64,000 nucleotides of DNA from assembly GCF_019635155.1 (NCBI RefSeq), contig NZ_JAHBZY010000001.1, positions 248,001-312,000 on the forward strand. Direction: 5' to 3'. The stretch is from Nitrosomonas sp. Lineage in GTDB: Bacteria; Pseudomonadota; Gammaproteobacteria; Burkholderiales; Nitrosomonadaceae. This document shows, in pieces, positions 34,284 through 43,735 of the stretch. The notes beneath the pieces were generated by a model. That model saw only the letters and a list, made by a program, of their open reading frames with translations. It did not search any database and was not told the DNA's origin. Every line of letters begins with the position of its first letter. Position 1 is the first letter of the stretch. The position numbers and the translations under genes are program-made.

Positions 34284-34538
34284 ATGCAAATTCATGTTTA
34301 TGATACGTATGTTAAGGCTAAAGATGGGCATACAATGCACTTCGATGTGTTTACGGCGGTGAAGGATGATCAAAAAGCGGTCGAGTACGCTAAACAATGG
34401 CTTGCGACTGTCGGGGAAGGCGATGCCGTAGTTTCGAGTAAGGAATGCAGTTTTTGCCATAGCCAAAGTGCCCCGCCAAATGTTGTTGATGAAATTAACA
34501 AAAATGGTTTCTACATCTATAAAATGGAAGGTTGTTGA
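34284..34538 (+). CDS. DUF2024 family protein
   Basis: An 84-residue protein that starts MQIHVYDTYVKAKDG and fits the DUF2024 family. It has a CSFC pair in the second half that might bind metal. The ribosome site GGAAGGGATG lies just before the ATG. The function of the family is unknown. It is transcribed alone or with the IalB-like gene 104 bases downstream. Confidence 0.8.
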   Translation: MQIHVYDTYVKAKDGHTMHFDVFTAVKDDQKAVEYAKQWLATVGEGDAVVSSKECSFCHSQSAPPNVVDEINKNGFYIYKMEGC

Positions 34539-34642
34539 TTTTTGCTTGCCAGTGAATGGTAAGTTATATTTGTAAGACTTCAATGTCTTGCGTCGGTCAA
34601 CTGCTGAGATCGTAACGATATAGTTTTTAAGGTCATTAAAAT

Positions 34643-35158
34643 ATGAAGCTGAAATTTAATGAATTAATATTTGCGAGTGCTGTTATGGCATTTTGTGGTT
34701 CGGTGCAAGCGACCGAACCGAAGCTTTTAGGGCAGCATGGTGATTGGACGGCTTATATGTTCATGGAGAACAATAACAAAGTTTGCTATATGGTGAGCCA
34801 ACCGAAAAAATCTGAAGGAAATTATACAAAGCGCGGCGATGTTTATGCATTGGTTACGCATCGCCCTTCAGAGAAAAGTACTAATGTTTTCAGTTATATT
34901 GCAGGCTATCCTTATAAACCGGGTAGCGATGCGACAGTTACCGTTAATAATCAGAATTTTCGTCTGTTTACTCAGGATGATTCGGCTTGGGCACCGGATG
35001 AGGCGACCGACAATAAGATAACGGATGCGATTAAACGTGGTAATTCGTTGATCGTGAAGGGTGCATCGGCACGCGGCACTAACACCGTCGATACGTTTGG
35101 ACTGAGTGGATCAACAGCGGCTTATAAGGCAATATCGGCGGAATGCGGTATCAAATGA
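34643..35158 (+). CDS. Invasion-associated locus B (IalB)-like periplasmic protein
   Basis: A 171-residue exported protein. The signal peptide covers about residues 1-23 (cleavage at VQA-TE), followed by GDWTAYMF and CYMVSQPKK, typical of the IalB family. It has two cysteines, one in CYMVS and one in ECGIK at the C-terminus, which could pair. The family was named in Bartonella; in free-living bacteria its role is undefined. Confidence 0.82.
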   Translation: MKLKFNELIFASAVMAFCGSVQATEPKLLGQHGDWTAYMFMENNNKVCYMVSQPKKSEGNYTKRGDVYALVTHRPSEKSTNVFSYIAGYPYKPGSDATVTVNNQNFRLFTQDDSAWAPDEATDNKITDAIKRGNSLIVKGASARGTNTVDTFGLSGSTAAYKAISAECGIK

Positions 35159-35180
35159 TTGTGTGTTTTTTTGTTATGTT

Positions 35181-35528
35181 ATGAGCGAAAAGATTGTTAT
35201 TTATCAGAAACCCACTTGCAGTAAGTGCAGGGCGACCATTTCTTTGCTGAAAGAAAACGGTCAAGAGTTCGATTCTGTGAATTATTATGAAGTCCCTTTA
35301 ACTGTCGAGGAGTTGCGGAAGCTCATTCAAAAACTGAATGTACCCGTACGCGATGTGCTTCGCAAAGACGAGCCGGCAGCGCATGGTCTGAACTCGGCTT
35401 CCGATGACGAGATTATCAAAGCAATGGTCGAGAATCCGGATTTGATGCAGCGCCCTATTGTGGTTCGGGGCGACCAGGCTAAGTTATGCCGGCCTCCGGA
35501 GAATGTGATGGAGCTACTTAAGAAATAA
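35181..35528 (+). CDS. arsC: ArsC-family arsenate reductase (thioredoxin fold)
   Basis: A 115-residue ArsC/Spx-fold protein. The catalytic CSKC lies in PTCSKCRATISLL near the N-terminus, and RPIVVRGDQAKLCRPPE is the C-terminal family signature with the substrate Arg. It uses glutathione and glutaredoxin to reduce arsenate. No ars operon surrounds it, so it may be a general ArsC-like protein. The ATG at 35181 was chosen; the upstream in-frame region overlaps the IalB gene. A terminator follows. Confidence 0.85.
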   Translation: MSEKIVIYQKPTCSKCRATISLLKENGQEFDSVNYYEVPLTVEELRKLIQKLNVPVRDVLRKDEPAAHGLNSASDDEIIKAMVENPDLMQRPIVVRGDQAKLCRPPENVMELLKK

Positions 35529-35558
35529 ATAACGAGAACAGTGGCTTAACTTATAAAA

Positions 35559-35597
35559 TCCCCGTCATGATTGGAAGCAATGGACGGGGGTTTTTTC
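35559..35597 (+). terminator. Terminator between arsC and rplS, possibly bidirectional
   Basis: CCCCGTC (35560-35566) pairs with GACGGGG (35583-35589) around a 16-base loop, then a T-run at 35591-35596. The opposite strand reads GGGGATTTTA after the stem, so it may also stop leftward rplS transcripts. Confidence 0.85.
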
Positions 35598-35635
35598 TAT
35601 CTATAATATTGCGATGAAGTTTGCTTACTAGAGAT

Positions 35636-36055
35636 TTATTCTGAAGCGGTAGTGTCTTGTGGTTCCACCGCTGCGCTATTATTCGCGCTACTGCCAAGGC
35701 GGGCCGGAAGCTTCTCGCGGATACGGGCTGATTTTCCTGCGCGATCTCTCAGATAGTAGAGTTTTGCACGGCGAACAGCACCGCGACGTTTAATTTCAAC
35801 ACTTGATATTAACGGGGAGTATGTTTGGAAGGTACGTTCCACGCCTTCTCCGCTTGAAATCTTACGGACTGTGAAGGCCGAGTTAAGGCCGCGATTGCGT
35901 TTAGCGATAACAACGCCTTCATAGGCCTGCACCCGTTTACGATCACCCTCAACAACGTTAACGTTAACAATAATGGTATCGCCCGGAGAGAAATCAGGTA
36001 TTTCTTTATTCAGGCGTTTTATTTCTTCTGCTTCCAATTGTTCAATAATATTCAT
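35636..36055 (-). CDS. rplS: Ribosomal protein L19
   Basis: A 139-residue L19 of the 50S subunit, with the family block [16 protein letters not shown] and the conserved [18 protein letters not shown]. The C-terminus carries about 25 extra, low-complexity residues after the usual end ([12 protein letters not shown]), rich in Ser/Ala/Asn. It is the last gene of rpsP-rimM-trmD-rplS, 22 bases after trmD. Confidence 0.97.
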   Translation of the reverse strand: MNIIEQLEAEEIKRLNKEIPDFSPGDTIIVNVNVVEGDRKRVQAYEGVVIAKRNRGLNSAFTVRKISSGEGVERTFQTYSPLISSVEIKRRGAVRRAKLYYLRDRAGKSARIREKLPARLGSSANNSAAVEPQDTTASE

Positions 36056-36077
36056 TTTCTTCTCCTCTCTGCTGATT

Positions 36078-36851
36078 CTATCTGAATTTACAAGTCTGTT
36101 TGAATTCTTCCAATAATTCTTTTTCGTCTACGGTAATGCCACGTTGTTCTAATTTTAGTTCCAATAGATCCGGGCGTTTTAGCCAGGTTCTGCCCAGTGC
36201 TTGCTGCAACCGCCAACGGCGGATTTGCGCATGATTCCCTGACATTAATATTTCAGGTACACGATCACCTTGGTAGGCCTCGGGACGTGTGTAATGCGGA
36301 AAATCCAATAGCCCATCAACAAACGAATCCTGACTGGCCGATTCGGGATCACCCAAGCTGCCCGGTATTTGTCTGATGATGCAATCAATTAAAACCATTG
36401 CCGCCAATTCGCCACCGGAAACAACATAATCGCCAATGGAAATTTCCATATCCACTTGGCGATTGATTAAACGTTCATCTATGCCCTCGTAGCGACCACA
36501 TAGCAAAATTAAGCCCGGCATTTCACTCAGTGTCGTAACCATACGATGGTCAAGCCGGTTTCCCTGAGGTGTCATGTAAGCAACAGTAGTTTGCGACACA
36601 CCTGACCCGATTTGCCTCGCTCTTGCCTGAATGATGGCATCCTCCAGCGGCTGCGCCATCATGACCATTCCCGGCCCGCCCCCGTAGGGGCTATCGTCTA
36701 CCGTATGACGATTATCATATGCAAACCTGCGCGGATTCCAAGTGGTCAAGTTGATAATGCCGTTTCTACACGCTTTTCCAGTCACGCCGTAATTGGTCAG
36801 AGCCTCGAACATTTCAGGAAACAACGTGATGACATCGCACTCAAAAGGCAT
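36078..36851 (-). CDS. trmD: tRNA (guanine37-N1)-methyltransferase TrmD
   Basis: A 257-residue SPOUT methyltransferase that modifies G37 of tRNAs reading CNN and prevents frameshifting. Seen are [13 protein letters not shown] at the start, [14 protein letters not shown], and the knot segment [26 protein letters not shown] forms the SAM-binding knot. Length and gene order are standard. Confidence 0.97.
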   Translation of the reverse strand: MPFECDVITLFPEMFEALTNYGVTGKACRNGIINLTTWNPRRFAYDNRHTVDDSPYGGGPGMVMMAQPLEDAIIQARARQIGSGVSQTTVAYMTPQGNRLDHRMVTTLSEMPGLILLCGRYEGIDERLINRQVDMEISIGDYVVSGGELAAMVLIDCIIRQIPGSLGDPESASQDSFVDGLLDFPHYTRPEAYQGDRVPEILMSGNHAQIRRWRLQQALGRTWLKRPDLLELKLEQRGITVDEKELLEEFKQTCKFR

Positions 36852-36863
36852 TGTTAGACCATC

Positions 36864-37376
36864 TCAATAATCCATACCCCAATCAACCGTAATTTTTGAG
36901 AGCTTAAGATCCACTTTAATGACAAACTGTTCAATAAAAGGGATCAGAATCTCTTTTTGCTCAGTATCGATTGTCTGGATGCATAAAACATCGTTAGCGC
37001 CCGTTTCAAGTAAACCGATGACTTTACCTAACAGCTCGCCTTTTAAATTGATGACCTCAGTTCCGATTAAGTCAGACCAGTAGTAACCATCTTTGCCGTC
37101 TTCCGGGAGTGTCGGCAGTTGGCTTCTCAAAATTGCAATCTGCAATCCTTTAAGCTCTGAAGCTTGCGTGCGATCAGTGTATCCCTCTAATTGTGCTACT
37201 AGCAAATTACCATTAACATGACCGGCTTTCACATGTACTTGCCGCCATTTTATATTATCGCTGCCGAGCCACCATATTGAGTAATCCATTAATCCATCGA
37301 TGAATTCCGTGTATGGATTTACCTTTATCCAACCATACACACCAAATGGGCCCATGATATGGCCCATTATTACCAT
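36864..37376 (-). CDS. rimM: Ribosome maturation factor RimM
   Basis: A 170-residue 16S rRNA processing protein that binds S19, here starting MVIMGHIMGPFGVYGW, with a PRC-barrel at the C-terminus (YYWSDLIGTEVINL). An in-frame start at 37475 would overlap rpsP by 86 bases, so I prefer the ATG at 37376, 13 bases after the rpsP stop. It is cotranscribed with trmD 12 bases downstream. Confidence 0.93.
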   Translation of the reverse strand: MVIMGHIMGPFGVYGWIKVNPYTEFIDGLMDYSIWWLGSDNIKWRQVHVKAGHVNGNLLVAQLEGYTDRTQASELKGLQIAILRSQLPTLPEDGKDGYYWSDLIGTEVINLKGELLGKVIGLLETGANDVLCIQTIDTEQKEILIPFIEQFVIKVDLKLSKITVDWGMDY

Positions 37377-37389
37377 CGACTCGTTTGGA

Positions 37390-37665
37390 TTATTTTGTGG
37401 GGGTGCTGTCGGAAGTTTCTTTATTGGCGACAAATTGTTTGACGAGTCGGGATACGGTTGCTGATAATTGCGCACCTTGAGACTGCCAGTATGCTACTCG
37501 ATCCAACTGAACTCGCAGTGGCTCTTCACCACCCGCTGCTCTGGGATTATAAAAACCGATGCGCTCTAAAAAACGGCCATCACGAGGGAAGCGAGAATCC
37601 GCTACTACCATGTTAAAAAAAGGACGTTTTTTTGCACCACCTCGTGCCAATCTGATAATAACCAT
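37390..37665 (-). CDS. rpsP: Ribosomal protein S16
   Basis: A 91-residue S16 of the 30S subunit, with the family start [18 protein letters not shown] and [19 protein letters not shown]. It is the first gene of the rpsP operon, reading leftward from a promoter near 37700-37729. Confidence 0.97.
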   Translation of the reverse strand: MVIIRLARGGAKKRPFFNMVVADSRFPRDGRFLERIGFYNPRAAGGEEPLRVQLDRVAYWQSQGAQLSATVSRLVKQFVANKETSDSTPTK

Positions 37666-37699
37666 AGAATTTTGTAGCGAAAGTATTATGTAATCCTAT

Positions 37700-37729
37700 A
37701 TTTTACAATAATTTCTGTAAAAATGACAA
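37700..37729 (-). promoter_or_regulatory. Candidate sigma-70 promoter of the rpsP operon
   Basis: On the leftward strand, TTGTCA (37729-37724) and TAAAAT (37705-37700) are 18 bases apart, 35 bases upstream of the rpsP start. This fits a housekeeping promoter, read divergently from glcF. Confidence 0.5.
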
Positions 37730-37822
37730 GTGATAAGATGCTCAAAATTGATGAAACGGATTGGTTTGCATGGATAATAGGGTGCTTAGATAAATTGTCA
37801 TTTTTATACAAGTATTAATCAA

Positions 37823-39112
37823 TTGTCTCCAAATATTACAAAAAAACTAATTATTGAAGAATCCAATCGATGTGTTTCTTGCGGGTTATGTTTGCCGCAT
37901 TGTCCGACCTATCGATTGTTAAAATCAGAAGCCGATTCTCCGCGTGGGCGTATCGCTTTAATGAATGGAGTTGCTAGTGGCCGGATTCCTCTGAATTCAA
38001 GATTCATTTTACATATGGATCGGTGCTTGACATGTCGATCATGTGAGGCTGTTTGTCCAAATGACGTTCAATACGGAACATTAATTGATGAGACTCGCAA
38101 TCTCATTAGACAATCAAAATCGGATAAATCAAGAGGAAAGTCATCGTCATCGCTGCAAGATTTATTCCTGCGATTACTATTATCTCACCCGATTCGATTG
38201 GATTATTTGCGCCGCTTATTTTATTTTGTGCAAAAAAGAACCTGGTTTCACCGGATGGCCAAGGTAAATTTTTTTGCTAAGAATGCATTGTTGAGATCGA
38301 TCTTGCAACTTCCGCCAATAAAGTTTCCACTTGCGAAAGTCGGTATCGGCAAAATGACGGTTGGTAATCGATGGCAAAAGATCTATCCCGCTATTGGCAA
38401 GTGCCGTGGCGAGGTTGCCTTGTTTCTGGGTTGCGTGGCAAGGATAACGGATACCCGATCATTAAATGCGAGCATCGTGGTAATGAATTATCTGGGTTAC
38501 ACTGTTCATGTACCTGCTGATCAAACTTGTTGCGGTGCGCTGTATCAGCATCGTGGTGAGATTGATAAGGCCGATGTATGTGCAAGAAAAAATCAATCGG
38601 CTTTTGCTCATCTCAATATTCAAGCGATTATCAACACAGCATCGGGGTGCGGAGCGCAACTACTTGAATCTGGTATGAGCGGAGTGAATGATCGGATTAT
38701 CGACATTAACAAATTTCTTGTTTTGAGTGAAGGGTGGGAAGGCATTCAAGTCACACCGCTGTCTGAGAAAATTCTGGTGCATGATCCTTGCAGTCTCCGT
38801 AATGTTCTGGATGAGCAGCGATATCCGTACAAATTACTCGAACATATACCTGGTGTTCAAATACTGCCTTTGGCGGGTAATGGCCAATGTTGCGGTGCTG
38901 CCGGAACTTATTTTATTGATCAACCTGAAATTTCAAATATGTTACTCAATGATAAGATAACCGCAATCAAGGAAAGCGGAGCTCGTTATCTGGTGACTTC
39001 CAATGTTGGTTGCAGCATGCATATCGCAAATGGATTGCATGAGAAGGGAATGGAGATTGAAGTGTTGCATCCGGTTACATTACTGGCAAGACAGATGGGT
39101 TTGGAATTATAA
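37823..39112 (+). CDS. glcF: Glycolate oxidase iron-sulfur subunit GlcF
   Basis: A 429-residue protein with two 4Fe-4S ferredoxin motifs: CVSCGLCLPHCPT near residue 17 and CLTCRSCEAVCPN near residue 68. The C-terminal half has two CCG domains (TCCGALYQ and QCCGAAGTY), matching GlcF or related heterodisulfide-type subunits. It passes electrons from glycolate oxidation to quinone. glcD and glcE are not adjacent. The start is TTG at 37823; the gene diverges from rpsP. Confidence 0.87.
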   Translation: MSPNITKKLIIEESNRCVSCGLCLPHCPTYRLLKSEADSPRGRIALMNGVASGRIPLNSRFILHMDRCLTCRSCEAVCPNDVQYGTLIDETRNLIRQSKSDKSRGKSSSSLQDLFLRLLLSHPIRLDYLRRLFYFVQKRTWFHRMAKVNFFAKNALLRSILQLPPIKFPLAKVGIGKMTVGNRWQKIYPAIGKCRGEVALFLGCVARITDTRSLNASIVVMNYLGYTVHVPADQTCCGALYQHRGEIDKADVCARKNQSAFAHLNIQAIINTASGCGAQLLESGMSGVNDRIIDINKFLVLSEGWEGIQVTPLSEKILVHDPCSLRNVLDEQRYPYKLLEHIPGVQILPLAGNGQCCGAAGTYFIDQPEISNMLLNDKITAIKESGARYLVTSNVGCSMHIANGLHEKGMEIEVLHPVTLLARQMGLEL

Positions 39113-39185
39113 TAAAAACAAATTTTTAGTAGTTGTGTCTAGGAAATTCTAGAAACCTGTTTTCCTTATACGGAACATAGAGATT

Positions 39186-39812
39186 ATGATTAATATTGAT
39201 AAGCTTATCATTGGTTTCGATGGTGCGTTGAGAACGTTGTTAACGCCGGCGCAAACAGTGCGGCCAGTGCCTGGAAATGAATTACCGGAAGCCGACTTGT
39301 CGGAAGCGGAAAAGCGGTTGTCGTGTGCGCTGATGCGTATCAATCATGTGGGTGAGGTCTGCGCTCAAGCGCTGTATCAAGGGCAAGGTCTAACCGCGAG
39401 AGACGGAGCTGTACAGCAAACGCTGATGCAGGCGGCGAGAGAGGAAACGGAGCATCTGGCATGGACTGAGCGTCGTATTGCGGAGCTGGGCGGGCGTAAA
39501 AGCTTCTTGAATCCGTTGTGGTATGGTGGATCATTTACAATCGGGGTAATAGCCGGATTATTGGGAGATAAATGGAATCTTGGTTTTCTCGCTGAAACAG
39601 AACATCAAGTAGGAGAGCATTTGGCAGGGCATTTGCAGCGCTTGCCCAATCAGGATGAAAAGAGCCGTGCAATCGTTACACAAATGAAGATTGATGAAGC
39701 CAGCCATGCAACGATGGCGCTGTCATATGGTGGTGCGGAATTGCCGCTTCCGATAAAAATCACGATGAAATTTGGGTCAAAAGTAATGACTCATACATCG
39801 TATTGGGTATAA
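39186..39812 (+). CDS. coq7: Demethoxyubiquinone hydroxylase Coq7
   Basis: A 208-residue di-iron monooxygenase of ubiquinone synthesis. Iron ligands are the Glu and His of [26 protein letters not shown] and [11 protein letters not shown]. It hydroxylates 2-polyprenyl-3-methyl-6-methoxy-benzoquinol. Like other proteobacterial members it has an extra N-terminal segment of about 40 residues compared with animal Coq7. It sits alone, 73 bases after glcF. Confidence 0.95.
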   Translation: MINIDKLIIGFDGALRTLLTPAQTVRPVPGNELPEADLSEAEKRLSCALMRINHVGEVCAQALYQGQGLTARDGAVQQTLMQAAREETEHLAWTERRIAELGGRKSFLNPLWYGGSFTIGVIAGLLGDKWNLGFLAETEHQVGEHLAGHLQRLPNQDEKSRAIVTQMKIDEASHATMALSYGGAELPLPIKITMKFGSKVMTHTSYWV

Positions 39813-39876
39813 GTCGTTTTGTAACTTGCTGGAAAAGAGAAGCAGAATGTTCACATGATCATTGAGAGCCTTCGCT

Positions 39877-40437
39877 ATGAAAAATATCAATCTGACGCAC
39901 CATTTTTTGATTGCAATGCCGACAATGGTGGATTCTGTATTTTCCAAAACACTAACTTACATTTGTGAGCATAATGAGCAAGGGGCTTTAGGCATTGTCA
40001 TTAATCGGCCTACGGATCTCACATTGGTAAGCCTTTTTAAACAGCTTGGCATTCCGCAAACGTATTCTCAAGCCGAGGCGATACCGGTATTGTTCGGTGG
40101 CCCGGTTCAGTTGGATTGCGGGTTTGTATTGCATCATCCCATCGGAAATTGGCAGTCAACTCTTACGGTTAATAAGGAAGTGGGGTTAACGACCTCTTTG
40201 GATATCTTGAGGGCGATTGCGAATGCGGAAGGTCCGGATCAGGTTTTAATAGCAATGGGTTATGCAGGTTGGGCCGCTGGTCAGATTGAACATGAATTGG
40301 CGCAAAATGCATGGTTGACGGTACCGGCCACGGCAGGTGTTTTATTTGACTTGCCGTCGGAAGAACGATTGCCGGCAGCGATGCAATTGCTGGGAATTCA
40401 TGACGCGAATATCTCGAATGAAGTTGGACACGCATAA
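39877..40437 (+). CDS. yqgE: YqgE/AlgH family protein
   Basis: A 186-residue UPF0301 (YqgE/AlgH) protein starting [17 protein letters not shown]. The conserved segments [11 protein letters not shown] and [17 protein letters not shown] are visible. Its function is unknown; AlgH in Pseudomonas influences alginate. It is the first gene of a five-gene run with ruvX, pyrR, pyrB and pyrC'. A TTG at 39862 would add five residues. Confidence 0.93.
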   Translation: MKNINLTHHFLIAMPTMVDSVFSKTLTYICEHNEQGALGIVINRPTDLTLVSLFKQLGIPQTYSQAEAIPVLFGGPVQLDCGFVLHHPIGNWQSTLTVNKEVGLTTSLDILRAIANAEGPDQVLIAMGYAGWAAGQIEHELAQNAWLTVPATAGVLFDLPSEERLPAAMQLLGIHDANISNEVGHA

Positions 40438-40443
40438 TTACCC

Positions 40444-40941
40444 GTGGAATCAATGACGGAATTTTTTTCTCAGGGTTTCGCAACGCATCAACAATCAGAG
40501 AAGCAATTGCCGAGTGGGGTTGTTTTGGCGTTTGATTTTGGGAAGAAACGCATTGGTGTGGCGATAGGCAATACTGCGCTTGGTGTGGCAAATCCATTAG
40601 TAACCATTGACACGGAAGTGACGGAACGGCGTTTTGCAAAAATTGCAACATTGATCGAGACTTGGCAACCTGTATTGCTGGTAGTGGGATTGCCATTGCA
40701 TAGTGACGGAACCACGCATGAGATTACGCGCCTTAGTCAGCGCTTCGCTCGTCGTTTAGAAGGCCGGTTTAAAATTAAAGTGGTAATGAAAGATGAGCGG
40801 TATACCAGTGAAATAGCAAGTGCTTCATTGAATGCAGCCGGGATTTTTGGAGTAAAGCAAAAACCTTTATTGGATCAATTTTCTGCGCAACAAATTCTAC
40901 AATCATTTTTTAATGAACAACATACAACTACCAGACGCTGA
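40444..40941 (+). CDS. ruvX: Holliday junction resolvase-like RuvX (YqgF)
   Basis: A 165-residue RNase H-fold nuclease of the YqgF family, involved in pre-16S rRNA 5' end processing. LAFDFGKKRIGVAIG carries the first catalytic Asp, VVGLPLHSDGT follows, and DERYTSEIAS supplies later acidic residues. The start may be GTG at 40444 or ATG at 40453. It overlaps pyrR by 29 bases. Confidence 0.93.
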   Translation: MESMTEFFSQGFATHQQSEKQLPSGVVLAFDFGKKRIGVAIGNTALGVANPLVTIDTEVTERRFAKIATLIETWQPVLLVVGLPLHSDGTTHEITRLSQRFARRLEGRFKIKVVMKDERYTSEIASASLNAAGIFGVKQKPLLDQFSAQQILQSFFNEQHTTTRR

Positions 40942-41428
40942 GGAAGTTTTCAGAAGCTTCGCGCAAAAGATACGGGCGAATCGATCGAGAGATTTTTCGC
41001 TGATAGGCATTCATACGGGCGGTGTTTGGCTGGCGGAACGCTTGCATCGGGAGTTGGCGATTGCAAAACCTTTAGGCATATTGAGCGTATCTTTTTACCG
41101 GGATGATTTCGACAAGATCGGATTACATTCACAAACCAAGCCTTCTGAAATACCGTTTGAGGTGGATGGAGCACATATTTTGTTGGTGGATGACGTGTTA
41201 AATACGGGGCGAACGACACGTGCGGCAATTAACGAATTATTTGATTATGGCCGGCCCGCTTCAATTAGTTTGGCGGCTCTGGTAGATCGGGGAGGCAGAG
41301 AGCTTCCGATTGCGGCGCAATATGTCGGAATAGAAATCGCACTGCCTGCGGATAAGATGCTGGAGCTCAAGTGTGACGAGAGCGGAAAGTTGAGTTTTGA
41401 TCTATACGATAAGAACCTTCCAGAATGA
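40913..41428 (+). CDS. pyrR: PyrR pyrimidine regulator / uracil phosphoribosyltransferase
   Basis: A 171-residue phosphoribosyltransferase-fold protein. The PRPP motif is [16 protein letters not shown], and [14 protein letters not shown] lies near the start. In Gram-positives PyrR attenuates pyr transcripts by binding RNA; in the Pseudomonas-type operon order found here its regulatory role is less certain. No attenuator hairpin is visible upstream. pyrB starts in an ATGA overlap with its stop. Confidence 0.93.
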   Translation: MNNIQLPDAEEVFRSFAQKIRANRSRDFSLIGIHTGGVWLAERLHRELAIAKPLGILSVSFYRDDFDKIGLHSQTKPSEIPFEVDGAHILLVDDVLNTGRTTRAAINELFDYGRPASISLAALVDRGGRELPIAAQYVGIEIALPADKMLELKCDESGKLSFDLYDKNLPE

Positions 41429-42378
41429 TCAATAGAAACCCGCAATTGGATGAGAACGGAGTATTGCAGCATTTGCTGACCACGGAAGGATTGCCGGCTT
41501 CGATTCTGCTGAATATCCTGGATACTGCGGAATCATTTGTAGGGGTTACCGAGCGGGATGTTAAAAAAATTCCCTTGTTGCGGGGTAAGTCGATCTTTAA
41601 TCTATTTTTTGAGCCCAGCACGCGCACACGAACAACGTTTGAAATCGCCGCTAAGCGCTTGTCAGCAGATGTCATCAATTTGAATATTGCCGTTTCGGCG
41701 CAATCCAAGGGTGAAACATTGCTCGATACGGTTAATAATCTTTCCGCAATGAATGCAGACATGTTTGTTGTCCGTCATGCGCAAAGCGGCGCGGCCCATT
41801 TAATTGCAAAACATGTCCGTTCTGACATTCATGTAATCAATGCGGGCGATGGCAGTCATGCGCATCCGACACAAGCGTTGTTGGATATGTTCACAATTCG
41901 CCGGTATAAACAGGATTTCCGTAAGCTGCGCGTGGCAATAATCGGAGATATTTTACATTCCAGGGTGGCGCGTTCGCAGATCCATGCTTTGACGACTTTG
42001 GGTGTTCCGGAAGTGCGTGTGATTGCGCCTAAAACATTGCTCCCGAGAATGGTGGAACGTTTGGGTGTGCATGTTTATCATGATATGGTGAAAGGGCTAA
42101 AGGATATCGATGTATTAATGATGCTACGCCTGCAGAATGAACGGATGAAAGGCGCCAATTTACCCAGTGCGGAGGAATATTTTAAATATTACGGTTTGAC
42201 CCCTGAGAAACTGTCCCTTGCACGGCGTGATGCCATTGTAATGCATCCCGGGCCGATGAATCGCGGAGTAGAGATTGATTCGGCTGTGGCAGATGGCGGA
42301 CAATCTGTCATTTTACCGCAAGTGACGTTCGGCATCGCGGTTCGCATGGCAGTGATGTCTATTTTGGCGGGCGCTTAA
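41425..42378 (+). CDS. pyrB: Aspartate carbamoyltransferase catalytic chain
   Basis: A 317-residue ATCase, joining carbamoyl phosphate and aspartate in pyrimidine synthesis. Seen are [12 protein letters not shown] (carbamoyl phosphate site), a later [14 protein letters not shown] (the HPTQ motif) and MRLQNERM in the aspartate domain. Overlap with pyrR and the short spacing to the dihydroorotase-like gene are typical of the complex-forming PyrB/PyrC' class. No pyrI regulatory chain is present. Confidence 0.97.
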   Translation: MINRNPQLDENGVLQHLLTTEGLPASILLNILDTAESFVGVTERDVKKIPLLRGKSIFNLFFEPSTRTRTTFEIAAKRLSADVINLNIAVSAQSKGETLLDTVNNLSAMNADMFVVRHAQSGAAHLIAKHVRSDIHVINAGDGSHAHPTQALLDMFTIRRYKQDFRKLRVAIIGDILHSRVARSQIHALTTLGVPEVRVIAPKTLLPRMVERLGVHVYHDMVKGLKDIDVLMMLRLQNERMKGANLPSAEEYFKYYGLTPEKLSLARRDAIVMHPGPMNRGVEIDSAVADGGQSVILPQVTFGIAVRMAVMSILAGA

Positions 42379-42387
42379 CGTAGTGTT

Positions 42388-43662
42388 ATGAAAATTCATA
42401 TTAAAAACGGACGCTTGATCGATCCCAAGAATGGCGTTGATGAAATTCAGGATCTCTTCATTTCCAAAGGTAAAATTTTATCCATCGGCACAGCTCCGCA
42501 TGAATTTCAAGCGAACCGTGTTATTAATGCGCAATCATTGATCGTGTGCCCTGGATTGGTGGATTTGTCGGTACGTTTACGTGAACCCGGTCTTGAATAT
42601 AAGGCGACTTTGGAATCCGAAATGAGAGCGGCAGTGGCTGGTGGTGTGACCAGTATCGCTTGTCCGCCGGATACGGATCCACCGCTGGATGAACCCGGTT
42701 TGGTCGAAATGCTGAAGCATCGTGCTAAAAATCTGAATCAAGCGCATGTATACCCGATTGGTGCTTTGACGCAAGGATTGAAGGGCGAGCGTTTGACAGA
42801 GATGGCCGAATTGAACGACGCCGGGTGTGTGGTTTTTGGGCAACCGGATGGTTTATTGAGTAATTTGCGGGTATTGATGCAGGCGATGCGCTATGCATCT
42901 ACATTTGGGTTTAGTGTATGGTTGCGTCCTCAGGATATGACGCTTACGAGTGATGGGGTTGCTCATGACGGCGAAGTCGCGACTCGCTTAGGCTTACCGA
43001 CTATTCCTGTGTGTGCCGAAACGGTTGCTATTTCGAATATTATTTTATTAATGCGAGAAACGGGTGTCAGAGTCCATTTGTGCCGAATTGCCAGCGCGGA
43101 AGGTTTGGCAATGATTCGTAACGCTAAACAACAAGGTTTGCCGGTGACGTGCGATGTAACGATTAATCATCTTCATTTATCGGATATGGATATTGGTTTT
43201 TTTGATTCCAATTGCCATTTGATGCCGCCGTTACGGGGCTCCAGTGACCGGGATGCATTGCGCCATGGTTTGCTGGACGGTACTATTGACGCAGTTTGTT
43301 CCGATCATGCGCCGGTCGATGAGGATGCAAAATTATTACCATTCGGACAATCCGAGGTTGGCGCAACGGGCGTGGAGTTGTTGTTGCCTCTGACGTTGAA
43401 ATGGGGTGTTGAAATGCGTTTGCCTTTAGCGAAAGCTTTGGCCAGGATTACTTCCGAACCAGCCGGGATATTGGGAATAGATGCAGGTCATTTATCAATA
43501 GGCAGCGCTGCGGATATTTGTATTTTTGATTCGGATCAGTACTGGAAAGTGACACCGCCGGCGATTCTGAGTCAGGGCAAGAATACGCCGTTCATGGGAA
43601 TGGAATTGCCTGGAAAGATAAAATATACCTTGGTGAATGGTCAAATTGTCTATGAGCATTGA
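42388..43662 (+). CDS. pyrC': Dihydroorotase-like PyrC' (probably catalytically inactive)
   Basis: A 424-residue amidohydrolase-fold protein of the dihydroorotase family, 9 bases after pyrB. The N-terminal metal motif, HxH in active enzymes, reads S61-V-R63 in VDLSVRLREPG. The later histidine ligands are also altered (VWLRPQDM, VHLCRIASAEG), although the final Asp in VCSDHAPVD remains. It thus matches the pseudo-dihydroorotase of Pseudomonas, which holds ATCase together structurally. A real dihydroorotase must be encoded elsewhere. Confidence 0.88.
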   Translation: MKIHIKNGRLIDPKNGVDEIQDLFISKGKILSIGTAPHEFQANRVINAQSLIVCPGLVDLSVRLREPGLEYKATLESEMRAAVAGGVTSIACPPDTDPPLDEPGLVEMLKHRAKNLNQAHVYPIGALTQGLKGERLTEMAELNDAGCVVFGQPDGLLSNLRVLMQAMRYASTFGFSVWLRPQDMTLTSDGVAHDGEVATRLGLPTIPVCAETVAISNIILLMRETGVRVHLCRIASAEGLAMIRNAKQQGLPVTCDVTINHLHLSDMDIGFFDSNCHLMPPLRGSSDRDALRHGLLDGTIDAVCSDHAPVDEDAKLLPFGQSEVGATGVELLLPLTLKWGVEMRLPLAKALARITSEPAGILGIDAGHLSIGSAADICIFDSDQYWKVTPPAILSQGKNTPFMGMELPGKIKYTLVNGQIVYEH

Positions 43663-43735
43663 TTGCCGTGACCCTCAATTCACTTGTGAGTAATCAAGTA
43701 AAACTAACCTTTATAACTGAATTCTTGAAACAGAT

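Noticed and set aside
34161-34583. 140-codon leftward open frame
   Set aside because: It overlaps the DUF2024 gene, which has a good ribosome site and family match; this frame has neither.
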